Shown: positions 19,389 to 28,320, counted from the stretch's first letter. The stretch: DNA of 64,000 bases from Paenibacillus alba (GCF_013204855.1 NZ_JABMKZ010000005.1:305204-369203); one strand, 5' to 3'. The notes: generated from the sequence alone by a model not told the origin. Made by a program: numbers and translations.

Positions 19389-19433
19389 AATGCATCATGT
19401 ACTGAAAAGAGGGAGTGCAACGATCATGTCGAA

Positions 19434-19631
19434 TTATCTTTTACTAAGAAATTCACAATTTGCTTTAACGTACCGTTCTCCATTGGTGCCACATACAAAT
19501 TCGGCATCATGAGACTGAATGATTACATGTTCGCCTATCATTTCACCTTGCATAAAGACAGAGATGGGTTGTTGAAATACTCTCATTCGTTCGAAGTCAG
19601 AAGGTTCTATGAGTTGACGTTGTTTGGGCAT
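19434..19631 (-). CDS. Small conserved-looking protein of unknown function
   Basis: A 65-residue protein beginning MPKQRQLIEPSDFERMRVF and containing GEMIGEHVIIQSHDAEFV. An ideal AAAGGAG lies 8 nt before the ATG, which favours this strand over the overlapping plus-strand frame. The composition looks like a folded beta-rich domain, not random translation. No function recognised and no signal peptide. It is opposite in strand to both neighbours, so probably monocistronic. Confidence 0.6.
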   Translation of the reverse strand: MPKQRQLIEPSDFERMRVFQQPISVFMQGEMIGEHVIIQSHDAEFVCGTNGERYVKANCEFLSKR

Positions 19632-19699
19632 GGGTTATCTCCTTTATTGGGCTGAAAATAAGCAGAAAATTTCCTGGAATTGAAATGGGGTAGAATGAA

Positions 19700-20875
19700 T
19701 TGATCTTTGTGAAATTTCAAGTTATTACGGATACGCACGTTCAAGGTTCTCCAACCGAAACCTATTCCAGAAATTTCAATTCCGCCTTACAAGATATTAG
19801 CGCAACTGTATCGGATAGCGATGGTATTATGCACATTGGCGATATCACCGACAGCGGCACACTTGCCGAGTATAACACATTTTCGTCCATATGGAATTTA
19901 TACAAAGGCAGTTTACCGCCCATGCATGTTACTTTAGGCAATCATGACGTCAGGTGGGCAGATTTTAATCAGCGTCTAAGCAGTTTTACGGCTATTACAG
20001 GTATGCGTAAGCAGTATTATGATTTATGGATTAAAGGGTATCATTTTATTTTCCTGGGAACAGAAAAGGGCTTGAAGGATTCCTCTTATTTATCAGAAAC
20101 ACAACTTAAATGGCTGGATGAAAAGCTTTCAGAGAAGGAAGCTCGTGATAAGCCAATATTTATTTTCCATCACCAGCCTTTGAAGAATACAGTAGCCGGT
20201 GCTAATGTTGCTAATAATAAAGATTTTAACTGGTATGGGGTTAGGCAAGATAGGGAATTGAAAACCATACTCTCTAAACACCCGCAGTCCATCTTATTTA
20301 GCGGGCATACGCATTGGGAGCTAGGGTCCAAAGATACGATGTACAGTGCCAAGTATGCGACGATGTTCAACTGTGCTTCTGCAGGATACTTATGGACGGA
20401 TAACGATATAGGCAAAGCCGGTTCGCAAGGCTTCTTTGTTGAAGTATACAAGGATAAGGTGCTTGTAAAAGGAAGAGATTTTCTGGCTAAATCATGGATT
20501 CCTGATGCCCAGTATGTCGTATCGCTCCCTGCGCAAATTCCAGTTGTCGATAAGGCTGTTGATCCGGATCTTGATCTAGGCAATCCGACCATGCAACTCG
20601 ATAAGAATGTCTATCAAGTAGAGGAAACCATTCAGGTCACATATACAGGTTCAGTGGGCGCTGATGCTTTTGGGATATTTGCAAGCGGAACGATGCCTAG
20701 TGAGACAAGTCCCAAAACGCCGATAGCGAGTATAAATACTAATGCTGTCTGCCAGCCAGATGGCGTAATTAGGTTCAATGTACAATTAGCTCCTGGAAGT
20801 TATGAAATGATTTATTTGGGAGAAACGATGGATACGGAGCTTACGCGCGCGGCTTTTGACGTTGTTAGCACCTAA
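19700..20875 (+). CDS. Calcineurin-like metallophosphoesterase
   Basis: About 391 aa. The dimetal phosphoesterase motifs appear in order: FQVITDTHVQ (D-x-H), MHIGDITDSG (G-D-x), TLGNHDVRW (G-N-H-D), IFHHQPL, and FSGHTHWELG (G-H-T-H). A C-terminal beta-rich domain (about 295-390) resembles a purple-acid-phosphatase-type Ig segment. No signal peptide is evident. The TTG at 19700 is uncertain; the GTG at 19709 (MKFQVITDTH) is also plausible. The substrate is unknown, possibly phosphodiesters or nucleotides. It stands alone between two terminators. Confidence 0.85.
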   Translation: MIFVKFQVITDTHVQGSPTETYSRNFNSALQDISATVSDSDGIMHIGDITDSGTLAEYNTFSSIWNLYKGSLPPMHVTLGNHDVRWADFNQRLSSFTAITGMRKQYYDLWIKGYHFIFLGTEKGLKDSSYLSETQLKWLDEKLSEKEARDKPIFIFHHQPLKNTVAGANVANNKDFNWYGVRQDRELKTILSKHPQSILFSGHTHWELGSKDTMYSAKYATMFNCASAGYLWTDNDIGKAGSQGFFVEVYKDKVLVKGRDFLAKSWIPDAQYVVSLPAQIPVVDKAVDPDLDLGNPTMQLDKNVYQVEETIQVTYTGSVGADAFGIFASGTMPSETSPKTPIASINTNAVCQPDGVIRFNVQLAPGSYEMIYLGETMDTELTRAAFDVVST

Positions 20876-20886
20876 TTTTTGATCAT

Positions 20887-20924
20887 AAAACCGGAACCAC
20901 GCTAATTTGCGGGTTGCGGTTTTT
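20887..20924 (+). terminator. Rho-independent terminator
   Basis: AAAACCG-AACC-CGC pairs with GCG-GTT-CGGTTTT with small mismatches, and a T run is part of the 3' arm. It follows the phosphoesterase by 11 bp. Confidence 0.75.
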
Positions 20925-20930
20925 GTGTAA

Positions 20931-20946
20931 TGTGATATATTTCACA
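20931..20946 (+). promoter_or_regulatory. Fnr box of the FNT gene
   Basis: TGTGATATATTTCACA is a perfect TGTGA-N6-TCACA site, the form bound by B. subtilis Fnr. Its centre (20938.5) is about 41.5 bp before the start point predicted from a TACACT -10 hexamer at 20968-20973. This is classic class II activator spacing and implies anaerobic induction. Confidence 0.7.
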
Positions 20947-21003
20947 TGAAAATCGAAAGCGATCCCCTACACTAAGGGAAAAGAGTTTGCTGGAGGTGTA
21001 GAT

Positions 21004-21780
21004 ATGGGGATCGCCAAGCCGGAACAGATTTGGGAACGAGCGATGGAAGCGGGAGAGAAAAAGGTGCATTTACCTTTATATGCACAACTTGTATTAGGTT
21101 TTGTGGGTGGGGCTTATATCTCTCTTGGATTTCTGCTGTACATTAGAGTTAGTGCTGCGGTTCCTGCTCCGTGGAGTGATTTTGGCAATTTTATAGGGGC
21201 ATGCGTATTTCCACTTGGTCTTATATTAACATTGCTCGCAGGAGGGGAACTGCTGACTGGGAATATGATGGCTGTGCCTGTGGCGTTCATTTCAAGGCGA
21301 GTCAAGTTGGTTGACATCTTTCGCAACTGGGCAGTTATCACGGTTGGCAATATGCTTGGGGCGATGTTCATTGCTTATGCGTTTGGACATCTAGCAGGGT
21401 TAACTGAGCATGGTGTTTATGTAGCTAAATTAGTGAAAATCGCCCATGCCAAGATGGATGAGCCTTTTATTATAGCACTGCTATCGGGCATAGGCTGCAA
21501 CTGGTTAGTTGGACTTGCCGTGTGGTTATCATACGGGGCAGAGGATAGTGGAGGAAAGATCTGGGGGATATGGTTTCCCACCATGGCTTTTGTAGCGATT
21601 GGATTTCAGCATGTAGTGGCGAATATGTTCGTCATTCCAGCAGCTATTTTTGCAGGTCAAGCTACGTGGATGGCATATCTGTACAATTTTGTCCCCGTAT
21701 ATATAGGAAATTCAATCGGGGGTGCTGTGTTCGTAGCGGGAATGTATGGTTTGGTTTATCGGAATCGCTTGAACCAGTGA
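21004..21780 (+). CDS. Formate/nitrite transporter (FNT) family channel
   Basis: A 258-aa integral membrane protein with about six hydrophobic helices. FNT signatures are present: LLAGGELLTGNMMAVP in the second helix region and LSGIGCNWLVGLAVWLSY in the fourth, plus GFQHVVANMFVIP. It is predicted to pass formate, nitrite or a similar monovalent anion across the cytoplasmic membrane. A GGAGG lies ahead of the ATG at 21004. The perfect Fnr box upstream fits a role in anaerobic nitrite or formate handling. Which anion it carries cannot be told from sequence alone. Confidence 0.92.
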   Translation: MGIAKPEQIWERAMEAGEKKVHLPLYAQLVLGFVGGAYISLGFLLYIRVSAAVPAPWSDFGNFIGACVFPLGLILTLLAGGELLTGNMMAVPVAFISRRVKLVDIFRNWAVITVGNMLGAMFIAYAFGHLAGLTEHGVYVAKLVKIAHAKMDEPFIIALLSGIGCNWLVGLAVWLSYGAEDSGGKIWGIWFPTMAFVAIGFQHVVANMFVIPAAIFAGQATWMAYLYNFVPVYIGNSIGGAVFVAGMYGLVYRNRLNQ

Positions 21781-21796
21781 AGGAGTAAAATACTAT

Positions 21797-21844
21797 AAAA
21801 TAACCAGCAGCGCAGGAGGGATTTCCAGCACTACTGGTTATTTT
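21797..21844. terminator. Bidirectional terminator
   Basis: AAAATAACCAG (21797-21807) is the exact inverse of CTGGTTATTTT (21834-21844). Both ends are A/T rich, so it can serve the converging FNT and acyltransferase genes. Confidence 0.75.
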
Positions 21845-21873
21845 GGCATACAGGAGTTCCGTTGTACGATCTT

Positions 21874-22896
21874 TTATACATGGTGCTTATCGATTATCCA
21901 ACGTTTCCAGAAAGTTAGGTTAGGTTCAATAAGTGGTTTGCATAGACGGCGTACCCATCCTTGCAACAGCAGCCAAGTCATTGCGGGGGCAAGCAGTAAG
22001 ACCAGAGCTGTCTGTACGGCAGTATGAACATAGGTGAAGAGCCCCATAGAAATGGCTGTTTTCGTTATGAGTGCGTGCAGCAAAAACACATATACCGTAT
22101 ATTTACCCCATTCAGTCAGCAGGGATGGTGTCCGTGGCACGAAACGCAAGAAGCAGCAAGAGGCGACTATTTCCAACATATAGATACCTAAACGATACCC
22201 ACCGGTATACCAATGAATGGAAGCTAGCTCCATATAAGTAAAACTGCTGTATAACCATTTGGGATCAAGCAGCATGACGTTCAAAAAGCACAGAATACTC
22301 AACAGAAGAATGGCACTAACGTATTTATTCATTCGAAAGATCGTTTTAAGGATTCTGTCCCATTGAAGATAGTAACCAGCTAAGAAGAAAGGGAAGAAAA
22401 CGATTGTTCTAGAGAAGCTAAGCATTGTTCCGCTAAAAGGAGCATACCCGACGAGCAGGCCAAGAATAATAGAAATCCCAAGTGGATGCTTCATTTTGTT
22501 GAAGAGCAGAAGGAGCAGTCGCCAACAAAAATGGCTGAATAAAAACCATAACAAGGAATAGGGAATAAAAAAGGAATAGCGGACACCCGGCGCATGGAAA
22601 GCCAGAGCATCCAGCAGGGAGTAGAGGCTTTGAAAGATAAGGTAATGATAGAAAATTAATTGCAAGCTCTGGATACCAGAGACGTCAAGCTTGAAATTTC
22701 GAGAGAAATATCCGGTAACCATGACAAACATAGGGATATGAAAGGTGTAAATCCCCAGATACAAGGCATGTAAAGCTGCATTTTGTTGAATAAGAGGCTC
22801 TATGCAATTGGCAATGACCACAAACAAAATGAGGAGAAACTTAGTGTTTAACATGAACGTATTCGTAGCTGTTTGGTCTTCTTTATCCACAATCAT
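21874..22896 (-). CDS. Membrane acyltransferase (acyltransferase-3 family)
   Basis: About 340 aa with roughly ten hydrophobic helices. It opens LNTKFLLILFVVIANCIEPL and IYTFHIPMFVMVTGYFSR, the typical first helices of OafA/YrhL-type acyltransferases that modify cell-surface sugars. A GGAGG immediately before the ATG at 22896 (MIVDKEDQ) favours this start over an in-frame ATG 75 nt earlier. A near-perfect Fnr box lies upstream at about -41.5 of a TACATT hexamer, suggesting anaerobic induction. The acceptor molecule is unknown. Confidence 0.82.
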   Translation of the reverse strand: MIVDKEDQTATNTFMLNTKFLLILFVVIANCIEPLIQQNAALHALYLGIYTFHIPMFVMVTGYFSRNFKLDVSGIQSLQLIFYHYLIFQSLYSLLDALAFHAPGVRYSFFIPYSLLWFLFSHFCWRLLLLLFNKMKHPLGISIILGLLVGYAPFSGTMLSFSRTIVFFPFFLAGYYLQWDRILKTIFRMNKYVSAILLLSILCFLNVMLLDPKWLYSSFTYMELASIHWYTGGYRLGIYMLEIVASCCFLRFVPRTPSLLTEWGKYTVYVFLLHALITKTAISMGLFTYVHTAVQTALVLLLAPAMTWLLLQGWVRRLCKPLIEPNLTFWKRWIIDKHHV

Positions 22897-22956
22897 TACC
22901 TCCATGAGGGTAGTAATTCTTACTTCTTTAATGTAAACCTGGCATAATGAAGTTGC

Positions 22957-22972
22957 TGTGATGTAAGTCACG
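22957..22972 (-). promoter_or_regulatory. Fnr box of the acyltransferase gene
   Basis: TGTGATGTAAGTCACG differs from TGTGA-N6-TCACA by one end base. Its centre is about 41.5 bp from the start point predicted by a minus-strand TACATT hexamer (plus 22930-22935). Confidence 0.55.
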
Positions 22973-23014
22973 AAACAGAAAAGACGCAGGTTCCATGGCG
23001 CTTTTCGTATATGC

Positions 23015-23030
23015 TGTGATATATCTCACA
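23015..23030 (+). promoter_or_regulatory. Fnr box of the zinc-ribbon gene
   Basis: TGTGATATATCTCACA is a perfect TGTGA-N6-TCACA palindrome centred about 41.5 bp upstream of the start point predicted from TATAGT at 23052-23057. Confidence 0.7.
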
Positions 23031-23090
23031 GAAGTTGAATGATTTAAGTACTATAGTAGAAGCAGCTTATTAGAAAGAGAGCTGAGGATA

Positions 23091-23285
23091 ATGATCACAT
23101 GCGAGCAATGCGGCACAACAAATGGCTTTAAGAAATTAGGCAATAGTTGGATCTGTGAGGATTGCAAAATCGGTGAGGTGAAGACGACATTGAAGAGCAA
23201 AGATGGCGTAGTCACTTTGGTTAGAGAGAAGATAACGGGTTATGAAGTCCAGAACGAGGGATCGTCAAGGAAGAATGAGGGTTAA
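23091..23285 (+). CDS. Small zinc-ribbon protein
   Basis: 64 aa. CEQC at residues 4-7 and CEDC at about 22-25 form a four-cysteine zinc ribbon (CxxC-x14-CxxC), followed by a charged tail rich in Lys, Glu and Ser. There is a reasonable ribosome binding site (GAGCTGAGG) and a perfect Fnr box with canonical spacing, so it is probably made under oxygen limitation. It may bind nucleic acid or sense metal or redox state; nothing more can be said. Confidence 0.65.
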   Translation: MITCEQCGTTNGFKKLGNSWICEDCKIGEVKTTLKSKDGVVTLVREKITGYEVQNEGSSRKNEG

Positions 23286-23312
23286 TTTCTGAATACGAAA
23301 GAGATCCCGTTT

Positions 23313-23370
23313 CAGCAAAAAGAAGCTGCAATTATGTTCGCTATAATTGAGGCTTCTTTTTGCTGTATTC
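23313..23370. terminator. Long terminator hairpin
   Basis: CAGCAAAAAGAAGC and CAATTAT pair with ATAATTG and GGCTTCTTTTTGCTG. It follows the zinc-ribbon gene. Confidence 0.8.
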
Positions 23371-23461
23371 CTTCCAGTATAATAGATACAGAGGGATCGA
23401 AAATAAAGAAAGCGTGCAAACACTATATTCGTGTGATGAAGGCTGAAGGAGAGATATCACC

Positions 23462-24571
23462 ATGGAGACACAAGTATCTGAAATGGGAAGACCCGTGACA
23501 TTTAGTATAATTGGAGGGGCTGGCTTTCGGGCGCAATATTTTTTGCGCATTGCTCAGGCGTTGCCGGAACGATTCCGAATTAGCGGGATGGTTGTAAGAG
23601 ACGAGTCCAAAGGCAATGAGATGGAAGCGAATTGGGGGACGGCAACATACCGTAATCTGGATCAGCTGCTAGTTCATGAAAAACCAGATTTTATCGTCCT
23701 TTGTGTAAGCGCATCCGCAAGTCTGGAGTATTTGTTGCAATTAGCCAAATTAGATATCCCGGTTCTGTTGGAAACACCGCCTGCTCCTGATCTGCAAGGG
23801 CTTGAACGGCTTCATAAGGAATTAACTTTGCAGGGTGCTCGTATTCAAGTAGCTGAGCAGTACCATCTGCATCCTGTTCAACAAGCACGTTTGGCACTTA
23901 TTCAATCAGGTCGATTGGGGAGAATTACCGAAACGAGTGTGTCGATTTCTCAGTTCTACCATGGCGTTAGTTTAATTCGGAAGATGCTGGGAGTTGCCTA
24001 TGAAGAAGTTAAAATCAAAGCGATGCGATTCGAATCGAATTGGGTTCAAGGCCCCACACGCAGCGGTCCGCCGACCGTAGATACAATGATTCCGCTCTCC
24101 AGAGATCTGGCTTGGTTGGATTTCGGTGATCGTTTGGGTATTTACGATTTTACGAAGGATCAGCATCGTTCATGGGTTCGCTCGAATCATTTGTCCGTCA
24201 GAGGCGAACGAGGAGAAATCTTCGATCAGAGAGTGCTTATTCAACAAGAAACATGCATACCGCTTCAACTGGAGCTAAAGCGCATCAACAAAGGTGAGCT
24301 TGAGAATGCAGAAGGATATTTTCTGCAAGGGATCATTTGCGGAGAACAATGGATCTACGAGAATCCGTTTGCTCCGGCTAGATTGTACGATGATGAAATA
24401 GCGATTGCCAGCTGCCTGCAGAAAATGGCTGATTACACGTTTGGCGGAGCTAGCTTTTATAGTCTCAATGAAGCTTCACAGGATCATTATTTGGGCATGA
24501 TGATGGAGCAAGCGATTCAAACTGGCGAAACCATAACAGCGACGCCTAGATGTTGGGCGCTGGATAAGTAA
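23462..24571 (+). CDS. Gfo/Idh/MocA-family oxidoreductase
   Basis: 369 aa. An N-terminal Rossmann fold starts FSIIGGAGFRAQYFLRIAQ, and the VLLETPPAPD and AEQYHLHP region replaces the usual EKP-type catalytic segment. The C-terminal alpha/beta domain (about 130-360) follows. Members oxidise or reduce sugars, inositols or their derivatives with NAD(P). The consensus EKP Lys is not evident (ETP in its place), so it may be divergent or non-catalytic. AAGGAGAG precedes the ATG. It is a single gene between two terminators. Confidence 0.85.
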   Translation: METQVSEMGRPVTFSIIGGAGFRAQYFLRIAQALPERFRISGMVVRDESKGNEMEANWGTATYRNLDQLLVHEKPDFIVLCVSASASLEYLLQLAKLDIPVLLETPPAPDLQGLERLHKELTLQGARIQVAEQYHLHPVQQARLALIQSGRLGRITETSVSISQFYHGVSLIRKMLGVAYEEVKIKAMRFESNWVQGPTRSGPPTVDTMIPLSRDLAWLDFGDRLGIYDFTKDQHRSWVRSNHLSVRGERGEIFDQRVLIQQETCIPLQLELKRINKGELENAEGYFLQGIICGEQWIYENPFAPARLYDDEIAIASCLQKMADYTFGGASFYSLNEASQDHYLGMMMEQAIQTGETITATPRCWALDK

Positions 24572-24581
24572 GGCAATAAGA

Positions 24582-24618
24582 AGCCTCCAGCCCCACGTTT
24601 AACTTGGGACTGGAGGCT
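24582..24618. terminator. Bidirectional terminator between convergent genes
   Basis: AGCCTCCAG and CCCA pair with TGGG and CTGGAGGCT around GTTTAAC. It lies between the oxidoreductase and the GH2 gene, which run toward each other. Confidence 0.8.
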
Positions 24619-24633
24619 AAGCATCTGATGGGA

Positions 24634-27600
24634 TTAGTTGGATCCGTAGACCTCAAATGCACCGATTTTAAAAGATTTGGCTGCAGGGACAGCATTCAAT
24701 CCGGTGAATCCTTGTCCTGAGCCGCCGCTGCCTACTTGCGGAGCACTAGGCCGCTTACCGGACATGACAATTTTCACATAACGTTTCGTGACGGTATTAA
24801 AAGCGATATCGCTCACTGTAGAGCCGTATGGGTTTGTTGCCGTAGCGACAGTTTGCCATGTATTGTTGTCATCGGATACTTGGATTTTGATTTCACGCGC
24901 ATAGTTTGCAAAGCCCCATCGGGTGATGGTTCGATTGATTTTTTTGGACGCTCCGAGATCGACCGAAAGCCACTGATCGTTGCCCGATGCGTCTTTCGAA
25001 TTGCTTTGCCATTCGGTGAACACACTGTCATCCACCGCATTCTTTGCCGGGAAAGATGCGGACTCTGTAGACGATACAGCAGTCTTTTTCCCTTTGGCCA
25101 GATCAAGCGTTGTTGGCGTTGGAGTTTTCTTCGTAATAATGTTATTGTAGCAATCCAGCGAGATGACCGGTACAGCTCCGTTTAAATCGGAGAGCGCATA
25201 CTCGGCCGTAAGGGTCCTTTGTTCGCCCGGAAGCAAGACGAAATAGTTGTCTTCCATTTTCACAGGTGCTACAAGATCGCCTCCCGTACCTTTCTTGATC
25301 TTGGCGAAAACCGCGAAAGCAATGGAATTGCCGTTATTTTTGACCGTATATGTGAGCGTTTGTTGAGAACCTGTTGTTACAGCATTGCTGCTGACGAGTT
25401 GCAAGTCAACTGGGTTCAAGCTTTGTAACTCTGTGAAGTCGGCGTATTGATCTTGAGGCGTGTAGTTCCAATCATGATTCTGATATCTGACCAGATCTTT
25501 TTTCTTCGTTTGGGCGTAGGTGTTCACACTGATCAGCTGGTTGCCCGCATCGCGCAATTCCAAACGAATGAAATAGGTAGGCGATAGATTAAGCGAATCT
25601 TCATTCAGTTTGTTCACAATCGTAATGCCGCTCGCTGTCTTGATTTTGCCGCCGAAATTGATGGTTTCATAACCGACCTTTTTAGGTGTTCCGCCCACAG
25701 CCGGGCTTGCTCCGTCGGGAGAAACGTTCAGGTTATTGAACGCTTTGTCATACACTTTGGTGCTGTCGATATTGTAGACTTTGACATTGGCTTTCAAGCC
25801 TGAGTAAGCGTCTTTCGTGCTGTTGAGAATCTTAACTTCCTTGGAAGCGTAATCGAACATGATGTGCACCGGCTCATTCGCTTTCTTGACGCCGAAGTAA
25901 GATCCGTTTGGATTCAAATAAAAGTCGAATAGATTCCAGTACAAGCTTGGGAATGAATTGTTGAGCATCCATTGAATCCAGCCTGACGCTTTGGTGTATT
26001 TGTTGGCGTTCACGGCTTCGAATTGTGCGCGCTGTGCGTCATATTGCTGAACTTGCGCTTTAATATTGAATTCTTCCAAGTTATTGGATGATCCGTAGTG
26101 GCTGTCCAGCGCCTTCTGGAACACTTCTAACGTCCCGAAAGCTTCTCTGGATGCATGGTAATTCCACTGTTGATAGTTATCTCCACCTGCGTTGTAAGGC
26201 CAGAGTGCGCTTGCCGGTAAAATTTTCTTTAAGGTTTCCGTGACAGGCAAGCTTGGTCCAGGTCCTGCCTCCGATGTAAATCCGAATGCCCCGCCTAGCT
26301 TCATATCTTCGAAATACATCGCCGGCGGCGCGTAATCATAGGTAGCATCCATGTGCATACCGCCCACCGTACCGGTTAATTCCGCAACTTTGGCGGAAGC
26401 GCTTGAGATGATAGCGCTGAAATCCTCCCAATGCATCTGATGTTCCAAATCCAGATACATCTGCTCGATAAATTTACCGCGCGCTACCGTTGAGCCTGAC
26501 GGCTGGTCTTCCATATTGCCATACGAAGGCGGATTGTCGCTGCCGTTCAACCAAGCAATCATGCTCGGATGTACTCTTAATTCGCGAAGCTGCGAGTATA
26601 GCGATGCTCCGGCGATTTTCGCTTCGTTATCCGTGAAGGAAGCAGGCTGCTGCCATCTGTCGCAGCATACCCAGCCCGCCATGAACAGGATACCGTTCTC
26701 GTCCAATAGCTGGAGCAGATGATCATCATTGAATTTGCCTTCGTCGCGAATGGTGTTCAGGCCCATATCTTTCACGTATTGAACGACCGCGTTGTTCGCA
26801 TTCTGATCACGGCGCAGAAGAAGATCTGTAGGCGAATATCCCCCCGCCTTGATGAGAACAGGCTTGTGGTTTACATAGAATTGCACCATATCTTTGAGCG
26901 GCGGATCAACCGAATTGGAAGGGGATACATTCATTTCCGTTGAAATTTCGCGGATTCCGAATTTTTGTACCACACGATCGGAGACTTTGCCGTTTGCATT
27001 AAAACTAAAGTCGACTGTATACAACGGGTGATCGCCCATATTGATCGGCCACCAGAGCTGAGGACTGGCGACATTGATCCCTAGGAAGGAGACTTCCTGA
27101 TCCTTGGCTGCAGCTTTTACAGTGACAGTCTTCGAAATACTCGCAACGGCAGCGCCTGAAGGGTCTTTAATGGTGGCGTAAACGGATCCTGTTACGTCCG
27201 TTTTGCTCGTATTGCTTAATTCCACATAGGCATTGAGATGAGCGGCAGCAAGATTGGCATCCACAGTTGAGGTAACAAACGGGTTGCGCGTTTTTATGGT
27301 GTCACTGGTTTTAATAAGGACATCGCGCCATAGTCCCATGTTATTATCCGCCGGTCTTGGGACCCAGTCCACCCAATAGATCGTCAAGTCTTTCACATAA
27401 TCAGGCCGTGTGACTTGAACGGCGAGCGTGTTTTTGGTTGTGCCGTCAGCGGTTACATTATCGGTAATATCCAATTCATAGCTACGGAAGGAACCGATGG
27501 TATCCGAGCTGTTGGCGATTTGCTTGCCATTGATCCAAATGTCTGCTTTATAGTTGATGCCTTGGAAATTGACGGCGATTTTCTTGCCGGCCTCTGACGC

Positions 27601-28005
27601 TGGCAGTGTAAATTCCGTGCGATACCACCATGGCACTGTGAATCTGCTCTCGTCGATATGAGCCATATTTTGGCCAATGTAGGGATCTTTGATATTGCCG
27701 GCATTGACTAACGCTCCCAGAACGGTATTAGGAACCGTCGTGCCGAACCAACCGGATGTTGCGAAGCCGGACGTTGAAATTTTCGATCCGTTTGCGGTTG
27801 CAATGGCTGATGACTGAATGTTCCAGTTCTGGCTTAACGGAAAAACATTGGATGCAGCGCTTAAAGAGTTTGCTGTGACATCCGCTTCTATGCCCACCTC
27901 GGCGGCTTTTGCTGTTCCAACCTGAGCCATTGGCGTACCTGCTGCAACGAATAAAAGCGCTAACATAAAACATAGTGATTTCCTGAACGCTTTGCCTACA
28001 TGCAT
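24634..28005 (-). CDS. Secreted GH2 exo-beta-D-glucosaminidase-like enzyme with CBM32
   Basis: A 1123-aa exported protein with a signal peptide (about 1-35). GH2 sugar-binding (about 55-225), Ig-like (about 230-370) and TIM-barrel (about 375-720) domains are followed by beta domains (about 725-985) and a C-terminal discoidin/CBM32 domain (about 990-1120). Features of the CsxA subfamily are visible: TVPNTVLGALVNAG, VPWWYRTEF, and an acid/base motif WLNGSDNPP where Asp490 takes the place of the usual GH2 Glu. The nucleophile is Glu579 in GFTSEAGPG. CsxA-type enzymes remove GlcN from the non-reducing end of chitosan oligomers. The start has AGGAGGG upstream. A cre-like sequence lies inside the first codons. 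Confidence 0.85.
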   Translation of the reverse strand: MHVGKAFRKSLCFMLALLFVAAGTPMAQVGTAKAAEVGIEADVTANSLSAASNVFPLSQNWNIQSSAIATANGSKISTSGFATSGWFGTTVPNTVLGALVNAGNIKDPYIGQNMAHIDESRFTVPWWYRTEFTLPASEAGKKIAVNFQGINYKADIWINGKQIANSSDTIGSFRSYELDITDNVTADGTTKNTLAVQVTRPDYVKDLTIYWVDWVPRPADNNMGLWRDVLIKTSDTIKTRNPFVTSTVDANLAAAHLNAYVELSNTSKTDVTGSVYATIKDPSGAAVASISKTVTVKAAAKDQEVSFLGINVASPQLWWPINMGDHPLYTVDFSFNANGKVSDRVVQKFGIREISTEMNVSPSNSVDPPLKDMVQFYVNHKPVLIKAGGYSPTDLLLRRDQNANNAVVQYVKDMGLNTIRDEGKFNDDHLLQLLDENGILFMAGWVCCDRWQQPASFTDNEAKIAGASLYSQLRELRVHPSMIAWLNGSDNPPSYGNMEDQPSGSTVARGKFIEQMYLDLEHQMHWEDFSAIISSASAKVAELTGTVGGMHMDATYDYAPPAMYFEDMKLGGAFGFTSEAGPGPSLPVTETLKKILPASALWPYNAGGDNYQQWNYHASREAFGTLEVFQKALDSHYGSSNNLEEFNIKAQVQQYDAQRAQFEAVNANKYTKASGWIQWMLNNSFPSLYWNLFDFYLNPNGSYFGVKKANEPVHIMFDYASKEVKILNSTKDAYSGLKANVKVYNIDSTKVYDKAFNNLNVSPDGASPAVGGTPKKVGYETINFGGKIKTASGITIVNKLNEDSLNLSPTYFIRLELRDAGNQLISVNTYAQTKKKDLVRYQNHDWNYTPQDQYADFTELQSLNPVDLQLVSSNAVTTGSQQTLTYTVKNNGNSIAFAVFAKIKKGTGGDLVAPVKMEDNYFVLLPGEQRTLTAEYALSDLNGAVPVISLDCYNNIITKKTPTPTTLDLAKGKKTAVSSTESASFPAKNAVDDSVFTEWQSNSKDASGNDQWLSVDLGASKKINRTITRWGFANYAREIKIQVSDDNNTWQTVATATNPYGSTVSDIAFNTVTKRYVKIVMSGKRPSAPQVGSGGSGQGFTGLNAVPAAKSFKIGAFEVYGSN
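27953..27966 (-). promoter_or_regulatory. Possible intragenic cre site
   Basis: TAAAAGCGCTAACA differs from the cre consensus at one position and lies about 40 nt inside the GH2 gene. An internal position near the start is compatible with CcpA roadblock repression. Confidence 0.4.
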
Positions 28006-28272
28006 ACATTTACCCTCCTATTTACTGAATGTAAAATCTTAAAACGCTTTAACTTTTAAACGTGAAAGAAATATAAACTGCGCTGGGCATTCCCCCTCTC
28101 ATGAAAACAAGTAGCATTTCCTTGTTAAACAACGAGCTTACTACCATAATATTGGAAATGGGCAGGGGATAAAATTTATTATCTTGACCTAATTATGGAC
28201 AATCCCGACTATTTAACAGGTTTCTCGATGTTTGGACAGAAAACCGGCATATCCATCAGCTAGACAACAGAC
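28006..28272. other. Intergenic region upstream of GH2
   Basis: AT-rich and contains the GH2 leader on the minus strand. A weak cre-like element (TTAAAACGCTTTAA, around 28039) has two mismatches. I see no gene here. Confidence 0.35.
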
Positions 28273-28318
28273 AAAACAGCCCGCAATACCTACTTTCTTC
28301 AAGGAGGTACCGGGGCTG
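28273..28318 (-). terminator. Terminator of the ATPase-TPR/MFS operon
   Basis: On the minus strand CAGCCC and TACCT pair with AGGTA and GGGCTG, followed by TTTTG. It lies just after the MFS stop codon. Confidence 0.65.
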
Positions 28319-28320
28319 CT

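Noticed and set aside
19359..19655. 98-codon plus-strand frame overlapping the 65-aa minus-strand gene
   Set aside because: Begins inside the preceding terminator and lacks a ribosome binding site, while the opposite frame has an ideal one.
24736..25185. 149-codon plus-strand frame inside the GH2 exo-glucosaminidase gene
   Set aside because: Antisense shadow of the discoidin and beta-domain coding region.
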